This document shows positions 43,348 through 43,387 of a stretch of DNA of 43,387 nucleotides, piece by piece. The translations under genes and the position numbers were made by a program. The DNA comes from Apiotrichum sp. Y4204 (taxonomy: Eukaryota; Basidiomycota; Tremellomycetes; Trichosporonales; Trichosporonaceae), in assembly GCA_025531455.1 (NCBI GenBank), contig JAMYHL010000141.1, positions 1 to 43,387 of the forward strand, read 5' to 3'. The notes beneath the pieces are model-generated. The model was not told where the DNA came from and ran no database searches. It was given only the letters and a program-made list of their open reading frames with translations. The first letter of the stretch is position 1, and every line of letters begins with the position of its first letter.

Positions 43348-43387
43348 ATGGCCGACTTTGACGAGAAATACGAGCATTATCACAAGG
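43348..43387 (+). CDS. Start of a further gene, truncated by window
   Basis: ATG in a strong context (tccaccATGG) starts a frame reading MADFDEKYEHYHK before the window ends. A TATA-like element and CT-rich leader precede it. Too short to assign. Confidence 0.5.
   Translation, partial: MADFDEKYEHYHK

Noticed and set aside
1..43387. CRISPR array, tRNA, rRNA or bacterial operon signals
   Set aside because: No regularly spaced identical repeats with spacers, no tRNA T-loop box (GGTTCGANTCC-like) with cloverleaf, and gene structure is eukaryotic. The bacterial-type enzymes are spliced fungal genes, so contamination by bacterial DNA is unlikely.

Overview
The window reads as nuclear DNA of a basidiomycete fungus. 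Genes are split by many very short GT-AG introns (about 30-70 nt), starts often sit behind CT-rich or TATA-containing leaders, and the predicted proteins include a PriA/WSC-type wall protein, F-box proteins and fungal-type secreted enzymes. A tremellomycete yeast lineage (for example Trichosporonales) would fit, but that placement is inference.

Left part (1 to about 20 kb): gene-poor, repeat-rich and decayed. It holds frame-broken coding relics (about 180-1030 and 6227-7095), a coiled-coil protein (8132-9538), a degenerate ORF (9591-10616), a Ty3/Gypsy reverse-transcriptase scrap, an orphan Gag-like zinc-knuckle gene (12117-13112) between two LTR-like inverted repeats 5.2 kb apart, a GC-rich stretch with a recurring AGTCGCGCGC-like motif, and two neighbouring genes (15884 and about 17065) that share a duplicated upstream sequence. 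A gene at 19112-20056 is cut by one in-frame TAG.

Right part (20 to 43.4 kb): ordinary compact gene space. In order: an F-box protein (-), a secreted T1-type ribonuclease with a long lysine-rich tail (-), a possible small gene (-), a 752-residue multi-pass membrane protein (-), an MFS transporter (-), a divergent pair of secreted peptidoglycan hydrolases (GH24 lysozyme on -, CHAP amidase/peptidase on +), a small two-helix membrane protein (-), a WSC/PriA-like secreted protein (+), a voltage-gated proton channel of the Hv1 type (+), a hypothetical gene overlapping its tail (-), and the first codons of a further gene (+).

The most striking locus is 31.4-34.2 kb. Two head-to-head genes each encode signal peptide + bacterial-type SH3 domain + poly-glycine linker, and then diverge into two unrelated peptidoglycan-cleaving folds. 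A 47-nt block that is identical between them lies at the edge of the shared module. With the nearby cationic secreted RNase, this suggests a fungal set of secreted weapons against bacteria or competitors, assembled by module swapping. That joint role is inference. Gene models were spliced by eye from donor/acceptor signals and reading frame.
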